From [Mycobacterium] fortunisiensis (GTDB lineage: Bacteria > Actinomycetota > Actinomycetes > Mycobacteriales > Mycobacteriaceae), in contig NZ_VOMB01000026.1 of NCBI RefSeq assembly GCF_019050325.1, positions 1-64,000 of the forward strand: DNA of 64,000 bases. Direction: 5' to 3'. Numbering within the stretch: the first letter of the stretch is position 1; the number at the start of each line of letters is the position of its first letter. The notes below the pieces were generated by a model that did no database searches, was not told where the DNA came from, and saw only the letters and a program-made list of their open reading frames with translations. Below, piece after piece: positions 34,087-44,025 of this stretch. The translations under genes were made by a program, and so were the position numbers.

Positions 34087-34530
34087 CATGTGCCTGCGCA
34101 CGAGCTTGCGCCACCGGCGGTGCCGGTAGGCGTAGATCCCGCGGGCCAACATCACGACCGCCACGGTGAGCCGGCCGGCATCGATCTCGACGGTGTCGCT
34201 GTACCGGCACGAATGCTCGGTGACCGGCTCGACATGCAGCGTGTGGTCCCAGCGCCGCAGCACCCCGCCGTACTCGTGGGTGCGGATCGTGTGGCTGGTG
34301 TCATCGACATCGAGAACCTCGATGGTGTGCCGGTAGGCCGGGATCACGTGGAACGCGAACAGCCAGCCGGTACCCCGGTCGCCGGCCCGGAACGGTTCGG
34401 TGCGACCCGCCAGCGCCGGCACCCCGAACAGGCCACGGCAGACATAGAGGAATGTCGGGACCTGCTGCATGGCCTGCCACACTCGTCCGACCTCGGTTGG
34501 CAGAATCGTCTCCACATGAATGCGCTGCAT
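34015..34530 (-). CDS. SRPBCC-superfamily (polyketide cyclase-like) protein
   Basis: The 171-residue product starts MQRIHVETILPTEVGRVWQAMQQVPTFLYVCRGLFG, the pattern of START/SRPBCC ligand-binding folds, with RWDHTLHVEPV and DTVEIDAG later and a hydrophobic C-terminal helix (VAVVMLARGIYAY). Unknown ligand. The final 25 codons run antisense to the secreted gene at 33508-34086. It diverges from the TetR gene at 34591 with 60 bases between, so it is the best candidate target of that regulator. Confidence 0.68.
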   Translation of the reverse strand: MQRIHVETILPTEVGRVWQAMQQVPTFLYVCRGLFGVPALAGRTEPFRAGDRGTGWLFAFHVIPAYRHTIEVLDVDDTSHTIRTHEYGGVLRRWDHTLHVEPVTEHSCRYSDTVEIDAGRLTVAVVMLARGIYAYRHRRWRKLVRRHMSEAGLGAGAGGGDVDPAVDHLDH

Positions 34531-34590
34531 ACCACCGATTCTCGGCAGCCACACGGCGGTTGACTACTCGCTTTTCGCGCGGAGGTGACG

Positions 34591-35205
34591 ATGACCCCGA
34601 CCGATCGGTTCCGGCCCCGTAAGCAGCCGAGACAGCACCGTTCAGCCGAAACCCGCCAACGCATCCTGGCGGCGGCGGCTCGCGTTTTCGCCGAATACGG
34701 GTACGCCGCGGGCACCACCAACCGCATCGCCGCGGCCGCGGATCTGTCGATCGGCTCGCTCTATCAGTACTTCCCGAACAAGGACGCGATCCTGTCCGCG
34801 CTCACCGATCTGCACATCGACGCCGGAATCGCCCGCCTGCGCGAACACACCGCGGCAGGACTGCCGGCATCTCTGGACGACCTGCTGCGGCTGTTCGTCC
34901 GGACCACGATCGACAACCATCGCGACGACACCCGCCTGCACCGCGTGCTGTTCGAGGAGGCTCCGCGCTCACCGACCCTGCTGGACCGGCTGCACCGGGC
35001 CGAAGAGGACGCCGTGAACATGGCAAAAGCCTTGCTGGACAACCATTCTGACGTGACGGTGGCCGACACCGCGTTCGCGGCCAGACTGGTGGTCACCACG
35101 ATCGAATCGCTCACGCACCGACTGTTGGCGTGTGAAAAGCCCGCCGACGCCGAACAACTCGAAGACGGCATCGTGGCGATGCTGGCGGGGTATCTGCGGA
35201 CGTAG
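34591..35205 (+). CDS. TetR-family regulator
   Basis: The 204-residue regulator has a basic leader and a helix-turn-helix (ILAAAARVFAEYGYAAGTTNRIAAAADLSIGSLYQYFPNKDAIL), then a helical C-terminal domain. ATG 34591 follows GGAGG by 5 bases; GTG 34585 is poorer. It stands between the SRPBCC gene and convergent fadE34. No palindrome was obvious in the 60-base gap upstream, so its targets are uncertain. Confidence 0.85.
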   Translation: MTPTDRFRPRKQPRQHRSAETRQRILAAAARVFAEYGYAAGTTNRIAAAADLSIGSLYQYFPNKDAILSALTDLHIDAGIARLREHTAAGLPASLDDLLRLFVRTTIDNHRDDTRLHRVLFEEAPRSPTLLDRLHRAEEDAVNMAKALLDNHSDVTVADTAFAARLVVTTIESLTHRLLACEKPADAEQLEDGIVAMLAGYLRT

Positions 35206-35212
35206 CGCCGAC

Positions 35213-37354
35213 TTAGCGCGGCAGGCCCAGCAACCGCTCACCGGCCACGGTCAGCAGGATCTGCTCCGTGCCCCCGGCGATCGTCAGGCAGCGGGTGTTG
35301 AGGAAGTCGTGCACCTCCTGGTTGCGCACCACCCCGGCGCCGTCGGACAGCTCGAGGCGGAACTCCGCCAGCGCCTGGCGGTAACGCACCCCGATCAGCT
35401 TCCGGGCGCTGGCCTGCGCACCGGTGTCCTGACCGGCGACCGCGAGCTGGGCGATCCGCTGATCCAGCAGCGAACCCACCTGGGCGGTGAGGATCAACTC
35501 ACCGAGACGGTCCAGGTCCGCCGGATCCACCTCGGCCTGCGCACCGAGAGCACGCAGCAGTTCCTCCATCGGATTGCCCAGCGCGGTACCGCCTGCCATG
35601 GCCACCCGCTCGTTGGCCAACGTGGTGCGGGCCAGCCGCCACCCGTCGTTGACGGTGCCCACCACCATCTCGTCGGGCACGAAGACGTCGTCGAAGAACA
35701 CCTCGTTGAACAGCTCGTCACCGGTGATCTCGCGCAGCGGGCGGATCACGATGCCGGGCGTCTTCATGTCGATCAGGAAGTAGGTGATGCCTTTATGTTT
35801 GGGTGCGTCGGCGTCGGTGCGGGCCAGGCACACGCCCCAGTGCGCCTTCTGCGCCGCCGAGGTCCACACCTTCTGCCCGGTCAGCTTCCACCCTGCCGCA
35901 CCGTTGGGGCCTTCGGCGCGAACGGCTTTCATCCGCAGCGCGGCCAGATCGGACCCGGCGCCCGGCTCGGAGAACAGCTGGCACCAGAACAGGTCACCGC
36001 GCAGGGTGGCCGGCACGAACTGATCGATCTGGGCGGGGCTGCCGTGCTCCAGGATCGTGGGCACCGCCCACCAGCCGATCACCAGGTCCGGACGCTCGAC
36101 CCCGGCCGCGGCCAGCTCCTGATCGATCAGGAGCTGCTCGGCCGGAGTTGCGTTGCGGCCGTAGGGCCGTGGCCAGTGCGGCGCCTGCAGACCGGCGTCG
36201 GCCAGGGCCGCCTGTCGCTTCTCGACCGGCTGGGCAGCCACCTCGGCCACCGCGGCGCTGATCTCCGGGCGCAGCCCGGCCACCGACTCCAGATCGATCC
36301 GCAGCTCACGGCGCACGCCCTGCTGGGTGAGTGCGGCCGCGCGCCGAAGCCACCCGCGCCGGCCACCGAGCACGTGCGAAATCCCGTATGCCCGACGCAG
36401 ATACAGATGGGCCTCGTGCTCCCAGGTGATCCCGATGCCGCCGAGCACCTGGATGCAATCCTTGGTGTTGGCCTTGGCGGCATCCACCCCGGCGGCTGCC
36501 GCCACCGCCGCAGCGATGGACAGCTGGGAATCGTCCGATTCGGACACCGCCCGGGCCGCGTCGGCGGCGGCCACCGAGATCTGCTCGGAACGCAGCAGCA
36601 TCTCGGCACACATGTGCTTGACGGCCTGGAAGCTGCCGATCGGCTTGCCGAACTGCTCACGCACCTTGGCGTAGTCGGTGGCGGTCTGCAGCGCCCAGCG
36701 GGCCAACCCGGCCGCCTCGGCGGCGAACACGGCTGCCGCGATGTCGGCGAAGCGCTGCCGCGACACGCTCAACACCTGCGCCGGCACCGAATCCAGCACA
36801 AGCCGGGCCAGCGGCAACGAGAAGTCGGTGGCGGCGAGCACGTCGACCGTCACGCCCGCGGCACCCGCGTCGACCAGGACCACCTGATCTCCGGCCGGCA
36901 GCAACAGCACCCCGGCGGCGTCCGCACCCAGGACGTACTCGGCGGTGCCGGAAACTGTGCCGGTTTCGAGGTCACCGTCGAGCGTCAGGTCCGCGCTCAA
37001 GGCCGCACCGGCCGAGCGCTCACCGGACACCAGGGCTTCCAGGACCGCTTCGTCGGTGACGACCAAGGTGGCCAGCGCCGTGGTGGCCACCGGACCGGGC
37101 ACCAGCGCGGCCGCCGCCTCGTCGACCATCGCACAAAGATCTTCGACCGTGCCGCCGGCGCCACCCTGCTCCTCGGGGACCGCGACACTGAAGATCCCTA
37201 GTTCGGCGAGCCCCTGAAACGGGCCGCGCCAGGCATCGGCGTCGTGCTCCGCCTCGCGGACGGCCGCGGCGGTGGCAGCTGCCGCCGCCCAGCTCCTCAC
37301 CAGGTCACGGGCGGCAAACTGCTCGTCAGCGATGGTGGCAGATGCGCCGGACAT
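35213..37354 (-). CDS. fadE34: Fused acyl-CoA dehydrogenase FadE34 (sterol side chain)
   Basis: The 713-residue protein contains two ACAD units in tandem. The first (about 1-340) keeps the helical part with YAKVREQFGKPIGSFQAVKHM and LGGIGITWEHEAHLYLRRAYG; the second (about 345-713) has the complete FSEPGAGSDLAALR, LTGQKVWTS and NTRCLTIAGGTEQILLTVAGERLLGLPR. This is the expected size of FadE34 (Rv3573c, ChsE3), which dehydrogenates the five-carbon sterol side-chain CoA ester. AGGAGG precedes its ATG. A perfect KstR box 45 bases upstream is shared with kstR. Confidence 0.93.
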   Translation of the reverse strand: MSGASATIADEQFAARDLVRSWAAAAATAAAVREAEHDADAWRGPFQGLAELGIFSVAVPEEQGGAGGTVEDLCAMVDEAAAALVPGPVATTALATLVVTDEAVLEALVSGERSAGAALSADLTLDGDLETGTVSGTAEYVLGADAAGVLLLPAGDQVVLVDAGAAGVTVDVLAATDFSLPLARLVLDSVPAQVLSVSRQRFADIAAAVFAAEAAGLARWALQTATDYAKVREQFGKPIGSFQAVKHMCAEMLLRSEQISVAAADAARAVSESDDSQLSIAAAVAAAAGVDAAKANTKDCIQVLGGIGITWEHEAHLYLRRAYGISHVLGGRRGWLRRAAALTQQGVRRELRIDLESVAGLRPEISAAVAEVAAQPVEKRQAALADAGLQAPHWPRPYGRNATPAEQLLIDQELAAAGVERPDLVIGWWAVPTILEHGSPAQIDQFVPATLRGDLFWCQLFSEPGAGSDLAALRMKAVRAEGPNGAAGWKLTGQKVWTSAAQKAHWGVCLARTDADAPKHKGITYFLIDMKTPGIVIRPLREITGDELFNEVFFDDVFVPDEMVVGTVNDGWRLARTTLANERVAMAGGTALGNPMEELLRALGAQAEVDPADLDRLGELILTAQVGSLLDQRIAQLAVAGQDTGAQASARKLIGVRYRQALAEFRLELSDGAGVVRNQEVHDFLNTRCLTIAGGTEQILLTVAGERLLGLPR

Positions 37355-37398
37355 GGTGGACCTCCTAGCCCCTAACGCGAGAAGTCCGTGCTTCCCAC

Positions 37399-37412
37399 TA
37401 GAACGTGTTCTA
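37399..37412. promoter_or_regulatory. KstR box between fadE34 and kstR
   Basis: TAGAACGTGTTCTA is a perfect palindrome matching TnnAACnnGTTnnA, so KstR represses both fadE34 and its own gene from one site. Confidence 0.93.
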
Positions 37413-37627
37413 ATGGTGACAGTGTTCGACCGTCAAGTCGACCCGCATCAAAGCAGGACACGTCCGTGTGTTTACCGGCGCGGAGGTGCGCAGAAGGAGA
37501 TCGGCGTGCGTATCGTTTTGCCCCAGGTACGCGACGAGGAGGAGCCACACACCCCATGTCCGGTGCATCACAGCCAACAGGCAAGGACTCGTCCGGCTCA
37601 GATTCGCGACCACGCGAGGTTCTGAAC

Positions 37628-38233
37628 GTGGCCGTCCTCGCCGAATCCGAACTCGGCTCCGAAGCACAGCGGGAACGCCGCAAGCGCATCCTGGACGCCA
37701 CCCTGGCCATCGCCTCCAAGGGTGGTTACGAAGCCGTCCAGATGCGTGCCGTGGCCGAGCGTGCCGACGTCGCCGTCGGCACGCTCTACCGCTACTTCCC
37801 CTCCAAGGTGCACCTGCTGGTTTCCGCCCTGGGCCGGGAATTCGAGCGCATCGACGCCAAGACCGACCGTGCGGCGATCAGCGGCGGCACTCCGCACCAG
37901 CGGCTGAGCTTCATGGTCGGCAAGCTGAACCGGGCCATGCAGCGCAACCCGCTGCTCACCGAGGCCATGACGCGGGCCTTCGTCTTCGCCGATGCCTCCG
38001 CGGCCGGCGAAGTGGACCACGTCGGCAAGCTGATGGACTCGATGTTCGCCCGGGCCATGGCCGACGGCGAGCCCACCGAGGACCAGTACCACATCGCCCG
38101 GGTCATCTCGGATGTGTGGCTGTCGAACCTGCTGGCCTGGCTGACCCGCCGGGCCTCGGCCACCGACGTGAGCAAGCGCCTCGACCTGGCCGTGCGACTG
38201 CTGATCGGCGCCGAGGACGAACCTAAGATCTGA
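37628..38233 (+). CDS. kstR: TetR-family repressor KstR (cholesterol regulon)
   Basis: A 201-residue regulator with VAVLAESELGSEAQRERRKR, helix-turn-helix ILDATLAIASKGGYEAVQMRAVAERADVAVGTLYRYFPSK, and the C-terminal IARVISDVWLSNLLAWLTRRASATDVSKRLDLA segment that I recognise from Rv3574. KstR releases DNA on binding 3-oxo-cholestenoyl-CoA. GTG 37628 has GCGAGG 8 bases upstream and gives the M. tuberculosis length; an ATG at 37556 with GAGGAGGAG about 11 bases ahead would add 24 residues. otsB follows after 3 bases. Confidence 0.94.
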   Translation: MAVLAESELGSEAQRERRKRILDATLAIASKGGYEAVQMRAVAERADVAVGTLYRYFPSKVHLLVSALGREFERIDAKTDRAAISGGTPHQRLSFMVGKLNRAMQRNPLLTEAMTRAFVFADASAAGEVDHVGKLMDSMFARAMADGEPTEDQYHIARVISDVWLSNLLAWLTRRASATDVSKRLDLAVRLLIGAEDEPKI

Positions 38234-38236
38234 CGG

Positions 38237-39043
38237 GTGAGTGATCTGCGTGAGCTGCCGGCCGACCTCAAGGACGCGTTGACCCGGGCCGCGCAGGCAC
38301 CCACACTCCTGATCACCTCCGATTTCGACGGCACGCTCGCGCCCATCGTCAACAACCCGGCCGACGCACGCCCCCTTCCGGCGGCCGCGCAAACCCTGCT
38401 GGCCCTGTCCGAACTGCCGGGCACCGCCACCGCCCTGATCTCCGGACGGGCGCTGACGGTGCTGCGCGACTTGTCTGGGATGCCGGAGGCAGTGCACATG
38501 GTGGGCAGCCACGGCGCCGAATTCGACTCCGGCTTCGCCCATCCCATCGACCGGGGCCTGCTCGACGAGATCACCGCGGAACTGCGGGCCATCGCCGCCG
38601 AACGGCCCGGCGTGGCCGTCGAAACCAAACCGGCCAGCGTGGCCCTGCACGTGCGCAACGCCGCCCCCGCCGATGCGAAAGCCGCGCTGGCACAGGCACA
38701 TGCCGCTGCACAGGGCTGGGATGTGCAACTGACCGAAGGCAAAGCCGTGCTGGAGTTCGCGGTGATCACCACCGACAAGGGCGAGGCCATCGACATCCTG
38801 CGCGACACACATCGAGCGGCGGTGGTGATCTACTTCGGCGACGACGTCACCGACGAGAAGGCGTTCCGACGGCTGCGCGACGGCGACGTGGGGGTCAAGG
38901 TGGGGCCCGGCGAGACACTGGCCGGCTATCGCGTAGACGAACCCGAAGACGTTGCGGCAGCCCTGAAGTACGTACTCGACGCGCGCCGCCCGCCCCGCAC
39001 CACCTCCGCCGAAACCGCATTCCGGCAGGGAAACTCCGAGTAG
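38237..39043 (+). CDS. otsB: Trehalose-6-phosphate phosphatase OtsB
   Basis: The 268-residue HAD phosphatase has DFDGTLAP with nucleophile Asp29 and Asp31, SGR near 69-71, and FGDDVTDEKAF metal-binding loop. It removes phosphate from trehalose-6-phosphate. The GTG start lies 3 bases after kstR, an operon-like join. The last dozen codons (SAETAFRQGNSE) lie in one arm of a 63-base palindromic repeat, so the native C-terminus has probably been replaced or extended by the element. Confidence 0.9.
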   Translation: MSDLRELPADLKDALTRAAQAPTLLITSDFDGTLAPIVNNPADARPLPAAAQTLLALSELPGTATALISGRALTVLRDLSGMPEAVHMVGSHGAEFDSGFAHPIDRGLLDEITAELRAIAAERPGVAVETKPASVALHVRNAAPADAKAALAQAHAAAQGWDVQLTEGKAVLEFAVITTDKGEAIDILRDTHRAAVVIYFGDDVTDEKAFRRLRDGDVGVKVGPGETLAGYRVDEPEDVAAALKYVLDARRPPRTTSAETAFRQGNSE

Positions 39044-39069
39044 AGCCCGGCTGGAATGCCATTTCGACG
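39007..39069. repeat. 63-base palindromic element, copy 2 (3' end of otsB)
   Basis: Same 22+19+22 layout as 13405-13467: arm 1 39007-39028 (one mismatch to copy 1), arm 2 39048-39069. The otsB stop (39041-39043) is in the loop. It lies between convergent otsB and the LacI gene, where the hairpin may end both transcripts. Confidence 0.75.
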
Positions 39070-39075
39070 CAAAAA

Positions 39076-40176
39076 TTACGCCGGCGGGCCCGACGTGCGG
39101 CCGCGGACCACCTCGGTGGGGAGCACGTCGATCACCGGCAGCCCGTCGCGCGGCGGATTGTGCAGCAACTCGCCGGCCCGGCGGCCCTTGGCCACACTGG
39201 ACTGCACCACCGTGGACAGGCCGCGGCCCAACGCCTCGGGCACCCCGTCGAAACCCGTCACCGTCATCTGCCCCGGCACGTAGATGCCGTGCGAACGCAG
39301 GTAATCCATCGCCGAGAGGGCCAGCACATCAGCGGTACACATCAGGGCTGTGATGCGCGGATTGGCCTCCAGTGCCACCTCGGCGGCCGCACCACCGGAA
39401 GTCGGCAGGTGGTCGTAGCTCTCCACCACCGTCAGCGTGCTCGGCGCCAGACCGGCGGCCGTCATCGCGTCGTACACCCCGTGAATGCGTTCTCGTTGCA
39501 CGTGGAAATGCGGTGAGAGCACCCGATCCGGGTCCGCCAGTGCAGGTTTCGGGTCGGCATGCGGCCAGTCCCGGCCCAGCCGCATGGTCAGCAGGCCGAT
39601 GTCGTGATGGCCGAGCTCCAACACCTGCTCGGCAAGCCGGCGCATGGCCCCACGATCGTCGATGCCGACCCGCGACACCCCCGAGACATCCTTGGGCTGG
39701 TCGACCACCACCACCGGCAGCTGACGCTGACGCACCACCGGAAGGTACGGATCGTCGTCGGAGGCCGAATACACGACGAAACCGTCGACGCCGGCGGCGA
39801 GCACCGCCGCCGAGCCGTCCTCGAAACTGCGGTTGGGTCCGATCGCCACCAGCAGCAGCCCCTGCCCCACCGCCTCGCAGGATTCGGCAAGCCCGGCAAC
39901 GAAATCCAGTGCGGCCGGATCGCTGAACGAGTAATTGAGCGGCTGGGTGATGATCAGCCCCACCGCGCCGGCCTTGCGGGTTCGCAAGGACCGCGCCACC
40001 GGATCCGGCCCGGCATAACCGAGCCGCTTGGCCGCCGCGAAGATCCGCTCACGAAGCTCGGTCGACAACTGATCGGGCCGGTTGTATGCGTTGGAGATCG
40101 TCGTCCGCGACACCTTGAGTTCGGCCGCCAACGAAGCCAGGGTGGCCCGCCGCGGCGGGTGGGGACTCCTCGGCAT
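39076..40176 (-). CDS. LacI-family transcriptional regulator
   Basis: This 366-residue regulator has an N-terminal LacI helix-turn-helix with hinge (ATLASLAAELKVSRTTISNAYNRPDQLSTELRERI) and a periplasmic-binding-type sugar domain (about 65-360). It corresponds by position to Rv3575c. Being next to otsB, a trehalose or sugar-phosphate ligand is plausible but unproven. It converges with otsB. Confidence 0.88.
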   Translation of the reverse strand: MPRSPHPPRRATLASLAAELKVSRTTISNAYNRPDQLSTELRERIFAAAKRLGYAGPDPVARSLRTRKAGAVGLIITQPLNYSFSDPAALDFVAGLAESCEAVGQGLLLVAIGPNRSFEDGSAAVLAAGVDGFVVYSASDDDPYLPVVRQRQLPVVVVDQPKDVSGVSRVGIDDRGAMRRLAEQVLELGHHDIGLLTMRLGRDWPHADPKPALADPDRVLSPHFHVQRERIHGVYDAMTAAGLAPSTLTVVESYDHLPTSGGAAAEVALEANPRITALMCTADVLALSAMDYLRSHGIYVPGQMTVTGFDGVPEALGRGLSTVVQSSVAKGRRAGELLHNPPRDGLPVIDVLPTEVVRGRTSGPPA

Positions 40177-40187
40177 GCTTCCCGAGG

Positions 40188-41069
40188 CTAGTGGATCGTC
40201 GAATTCCGCACCCGGTCAACCGCCCACACCGCCAACCAACAGCCGCACGCGATCGTGACGACCACGAAACTCGGCGGCATATTGAAAATTGAGGAGATTG
40301 CTAAACCCACCCACACCGACGCCACACTGATCCCCGTCGAGATCGCCATGGCCAGGACCGGCCGGGCCGTCACCATGATCGCCGTCGCCGCCGGGGTGAC
40401 GACGAGGGCGAACAACAACAGGGTGCCCACGGCCTGCACCGCCATCGTCACCGCAAGCCCGAGCAACACCATGAACAGCACCGACAACGTCCGCACCGGC
40501 ACGCCCTTGGCCTCGGCCACCTGCGCGTTGACCGACGCGAACAGCAGTGGGCGATAAACGATTACCACCGCGACCGTCAGCACCACCAGCAGCCCGGTGA
40601 AGGTCAGCAACTGCTCATGAGTGATGGCCAGCAGGTTGCCGAACAACACGTTGGTCAGCGTCGACGAGTTCTTGGTGGCCAGTGAGTTGAAGAACAAACC
40701 GAACCCGGTGGCCAACGCCAACACCGTGCCGGTGGCCACCTCCCGGTCGTTGGCACGGCTGTCCAGCGCCCCGATCACCAGGGCTCCGCCCACGCAGAAC
40801 GCGCCCAGACCGAGCCCCACCGGAAGGCCGAGCAGGGCCGCGCCGGTGGCGCCCGGCAGCCCGATGTGGGCCAGCGCGTGGGCGGCGAACGCGGTGTTGC
40901 GCACGATGACGAAGTAGCCGATCAGCCCGGCCGCCAGCGCCACCAGGGTGCCGCCGAGAATCGCGTTGCGCATGAACGCTGACGTCAGGATCTGCCACCA
41001 GTTGTGCTGGTAGCCCAGTGCCAGATTGCTTTGGGCGAGCGTTCCAGCAGCAGCCAGGCTCACCGGCAT
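40188..41069 (-). CDS. znuB: Zinc ABC transporter permease ZnuB
   Basis: The 293-residue permease has 8-9 hydrophobic segments of the ABC-3 family, with HALAHIGLPGATGAALLG and a late VVTPAATAIMV. ATG 41069 has GAGGAG 6 bases upstream and overlaps the znuC stop (TGATG-type join). It forms the membrane channel of a high-affinity Zn(II), possibly Mn(II), importer whose genes run znuA-znuC-znuB. Confidence 0.92.
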   Translation of the reverse strand: MPVSLAAAGTLAQSNLALGYQHNWWQILTSAFMRNAILGGTLVALAAGLIGYFVIVRNTAFAAHALAHIGLPGATGAALLGLPVGLGLGAFCVGGALVIGALDSRANDREVATGTVLALATGFGLFFNSLATKNSSTLTNVLFGNLLAITHEQLLTFTGLLVVLTVAVVIVYRPLLFASVNAQVAEAKGVPVRTLSVLFMVLLGLAVTMAVQAVGTLLLFALVVTPAATAIMVTARPVLAMAISTGISVASVWVGLAISSIFNMPPSFVVVTIACGCWLAVWAVDRVRNSTIH

Positions 41070-41860
41070 CACACGCTCCTCATGTACATCTGCCCCAGCG
41101 GGGTGTGGGCCACCGAAACCTGGGTGCCGTACAGATGGGTCAACAGGTCGGCGTCCACCACCTCGTCGATGGCGGCGTGATGAGCGTGCCCGTCGAGCAG
41201 GTAGATGGCGCTGTCGAGCACACTCAGCAGCGGGTTGAGGTCGTGGGCGACAACGAGAATCGTCACGTCCAGGTCCTTGTTCAACCGGGCCAGAAGTTGC
41301 ACGATCTCATGCTGGTTGCGCAGGTCCAGTGCGGCCAGCGGCTCATCGAGGATGAGCATCTTCGGATGTCCGACAAGGGCACTGGCAAGGGCGACGCGCT
41401 GGCGTTGTCCGCCGGACAGTTCCGAGATCCGCATATTGGCGAAACCGGTTGCCTCGACCCAGGCCAATGCCTCGTCGACCCGGGCCTTCTCGGCGCGCGA
41501 AGTCCGGGTGAACCCCCACCGCCGCCCGGTCAGGCCCAGCGTCACCGCACCGCGGGCCCGGATGGCCTCACCGGCACCCGACACATAGTCCTGGGGCACA
41601 TAACCGATCAGGTCGTTGTGTTCCCCGGGCGCACCACCGAGCACCCGCACCGAACCCGAGGCCGCCGGCAGCACGCCCAGCACCACCTTGAGCATCGTGG
41701 ACTTGCCCGATCCGTTCGAGCCGATCAAGGCGACGATCTTCCCGGTCGGGATCTCGAAGGTGCCCTCCGACCAGATCAAGCGTCCGCCGCGCACGGCGCT
41801 GACATCGTCGAAGACGAGAGCCGGCGGCAGGGCGGGCGGCTCGGTGCGATTCGGTGACAC
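41069..41860 (-). CDS. znuC: Zinc ABC transporter ATPase ZnuC
   Basis: The 263-residue ATP-binding subunit has Walker A GSNGSGKST, signature LSGGQRQRVALASALV, Walker B MLILDEPLAALD and switch His in VVAHDLN. GTG 41860 overlaps the znuA stop (TAGTG). A much longer open frame upstream on this strand reads through znuA in another frame and is not real. Confidence 0.94.
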   Translation of the reverse strand: MSPNRTEPPALPPALVFDDVSAVRGGRLIWSEGTFEIPTGKIVALIGSNGSGKSTMLKVVLGVLPAASGSVRVLGGAPGEHNDLIGYVPQDYVSGAGEAIRARGAVTLGLTGRRWGFTRTSRAEKARVDEALAWVEATGFANMRISELSGGQRQRVALASALVGHPKMLILDEPLAALDLRNQHEIVQLLARLNKDLDVTILVVAHDLNPLLSVLDSAIYLLDGHAHHAAIDEVVDADLLTHLYGTQVSVAHTPLGQMYMRSV

Positions 41861-42786
41861 TAGCCCGGTATACCCAGCGCCTTGGCGAGCGCAGTCAGTT
41901 GGTCCACCTGCCAAGCCTCGAACGAATCCTCGCCCGGCGGGACCGTTTCGGTGACATCGACCACCGGAATCCGGGCGGCCTCGGCGGCGGCCCGGATCTG
42001 GTCGGGCAGCGAACCCTCGGTCTGGGTGTTGAAGATCAGGACGTCGACGCCGTGATCGGCGAGCAGGCGCAGGAACGCGTCCAGATCGGCCGGCGACGGG
42101 TCGGTGTCGTTGGAGGAGGCCGCCTGGTAGCCCGCGGGAGTCTGGTTGACCAGGCCGACCGCGGCGGCCATGTCGTCGAAAACTGCTTCGGTGGCGGCGT
42201 AGCGTTTGCCGCCGGCCTTGGCTTTGATATCGGAGATCAGCTGCTGGTAGGGCTGCATCGTGGTGGTGAACTCGGTGCGGCGCTGGGCGAAATAGTCGCG
42301 AGCCTGCGGAGCCAACTGGCCCAGTTCCTCGGCCACGGTGTCGGCGAGACCGATCACCGCGGCGGGGTTGTACCAGGCGTGCGGGTTGCCGGCGTCCGCC
42401 CCCGACTGCCCGACTGCCGAGATCACGACGGCGTCCGGGGCCGTGCTCTGGGCCAGCTTGTTCGCCCACTCGTCGTAGTGCCCGCCGTTGACGACGACCA
42501 GTTGCGCCCCCTGGAATTTCGCCGCGTCGGCCGGTGAGGGTTCGAATTCGTGAGGGTCCACCGACGACCCCGCGACGATGGTGGTGACCTTCGCGCAGTC
42601 ACCGCCCAGGGCGGACACGATGTCACCCCACTGGTCGACGCTGACCACCACGTTGACCGGGGTGGCCGGGCAATTCCCTTGCGGTTCGGCGTCGGTGGAT
42701 TCGCCGGAACCGCAGGCGACGAGGGCAAGAGGTGCGGAGAGCACCAGGGCGCCGAGACCGGCGCGCAGTTTCAGAGGCGTGAGCAC
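41860..42786 (-). CDS. znuA: Zinc-binding lipoprotein ZnuA
   Basis: The solute-binding protein (308 residues) has a lipoprotein signal with lipobox LVAC and acylated Cys25, and candidate metal ligands in VDPHEFEP, NGGHYDEW and GNPHAWYNP. GTG 42786 is chosen because it gives a proper signal and lies beside a Zur-like box; there is no ribosome site, so a leaderless mRNA is likely. An ATG at 42810 or a start at 42822 would put the operator inside coding sequence. First gene of znuACB. Confidence 0.88.
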   Translation of the reverse strand: MLTPLKLRAGLGALVLSAPLALVACGSGESTDAEPQGNCPATPVNVVVSVDQWGDIVSALGGDCAKVTTIVAGSSVDPHEFEPSPADAAKFQGAQLVVVNGGHYDEWANKLAQSTAPDAVVISAVGQSGADAGNPHAWYNPAAVIGLADTVAEELGQLAPQARDYFAQRRTEFTTTMQPYQQLISDIKAKAGGKRYAATEAVFDDMAAAVGLVNQTPAGYQAASSNDTDPSPADLDAFLRLLADHGVDVLIFNTQTEGSLPDQIRAAAEAARIPVVDVTETVPPGEDSFEAWQVDQLTALAKALGIPG

Positions 42787-42789
42787 GGC

Positions 42790-42813
42790 GATAACGATAA
42801 CCGTTTGCATTAG
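42790..42813. promoter_or_regulatory. Putative Zur box 1 (znuA promoter)
   Basis: The site reads ATAACGATAACCGTTTGCAT in its core and aligns with the box at 47051-47074 at most positions (GATAA, CGTTT, CA, TAG). It touches the znuA start, as expected for repression of a leaderless promoter. Confidence 0.6.
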
Positions 42814-42836
42814 CTGGCGCACGCGCGGATGATGAT

Positions 42837-42860
42837 TTATTGAAAATTATTTTCATTAAG
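42837..42860. promoter_or_regulatory. Putative Zur box 2 (COG0523 gene 1 promoter)
   Basis: The core TGAAAATTATTTTCA (42841-42855) is a perfect 7+1+7 palindrome and the best match here to the TGAAAAT-N-ATTTTCA type Zur operator of mycobacteria. It precedes the AAGGAG site of the COG0523 GTPase. Confidence 0.75.
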
Positions 42861-42867
42861 GAGTGCG

Positions 42868-43998
<1,131 letters not shown>

Positions 43999-44025
43999 GC
44001 GGGACGGCCCGCCTAAGCTCGTTGC

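Noticed and set aside
35132..37201. 689-codon plus-strand open frame
   Set aside because: Antisense shadow of fadE34, with low-complexity His/Gly/Arg content and no domain.
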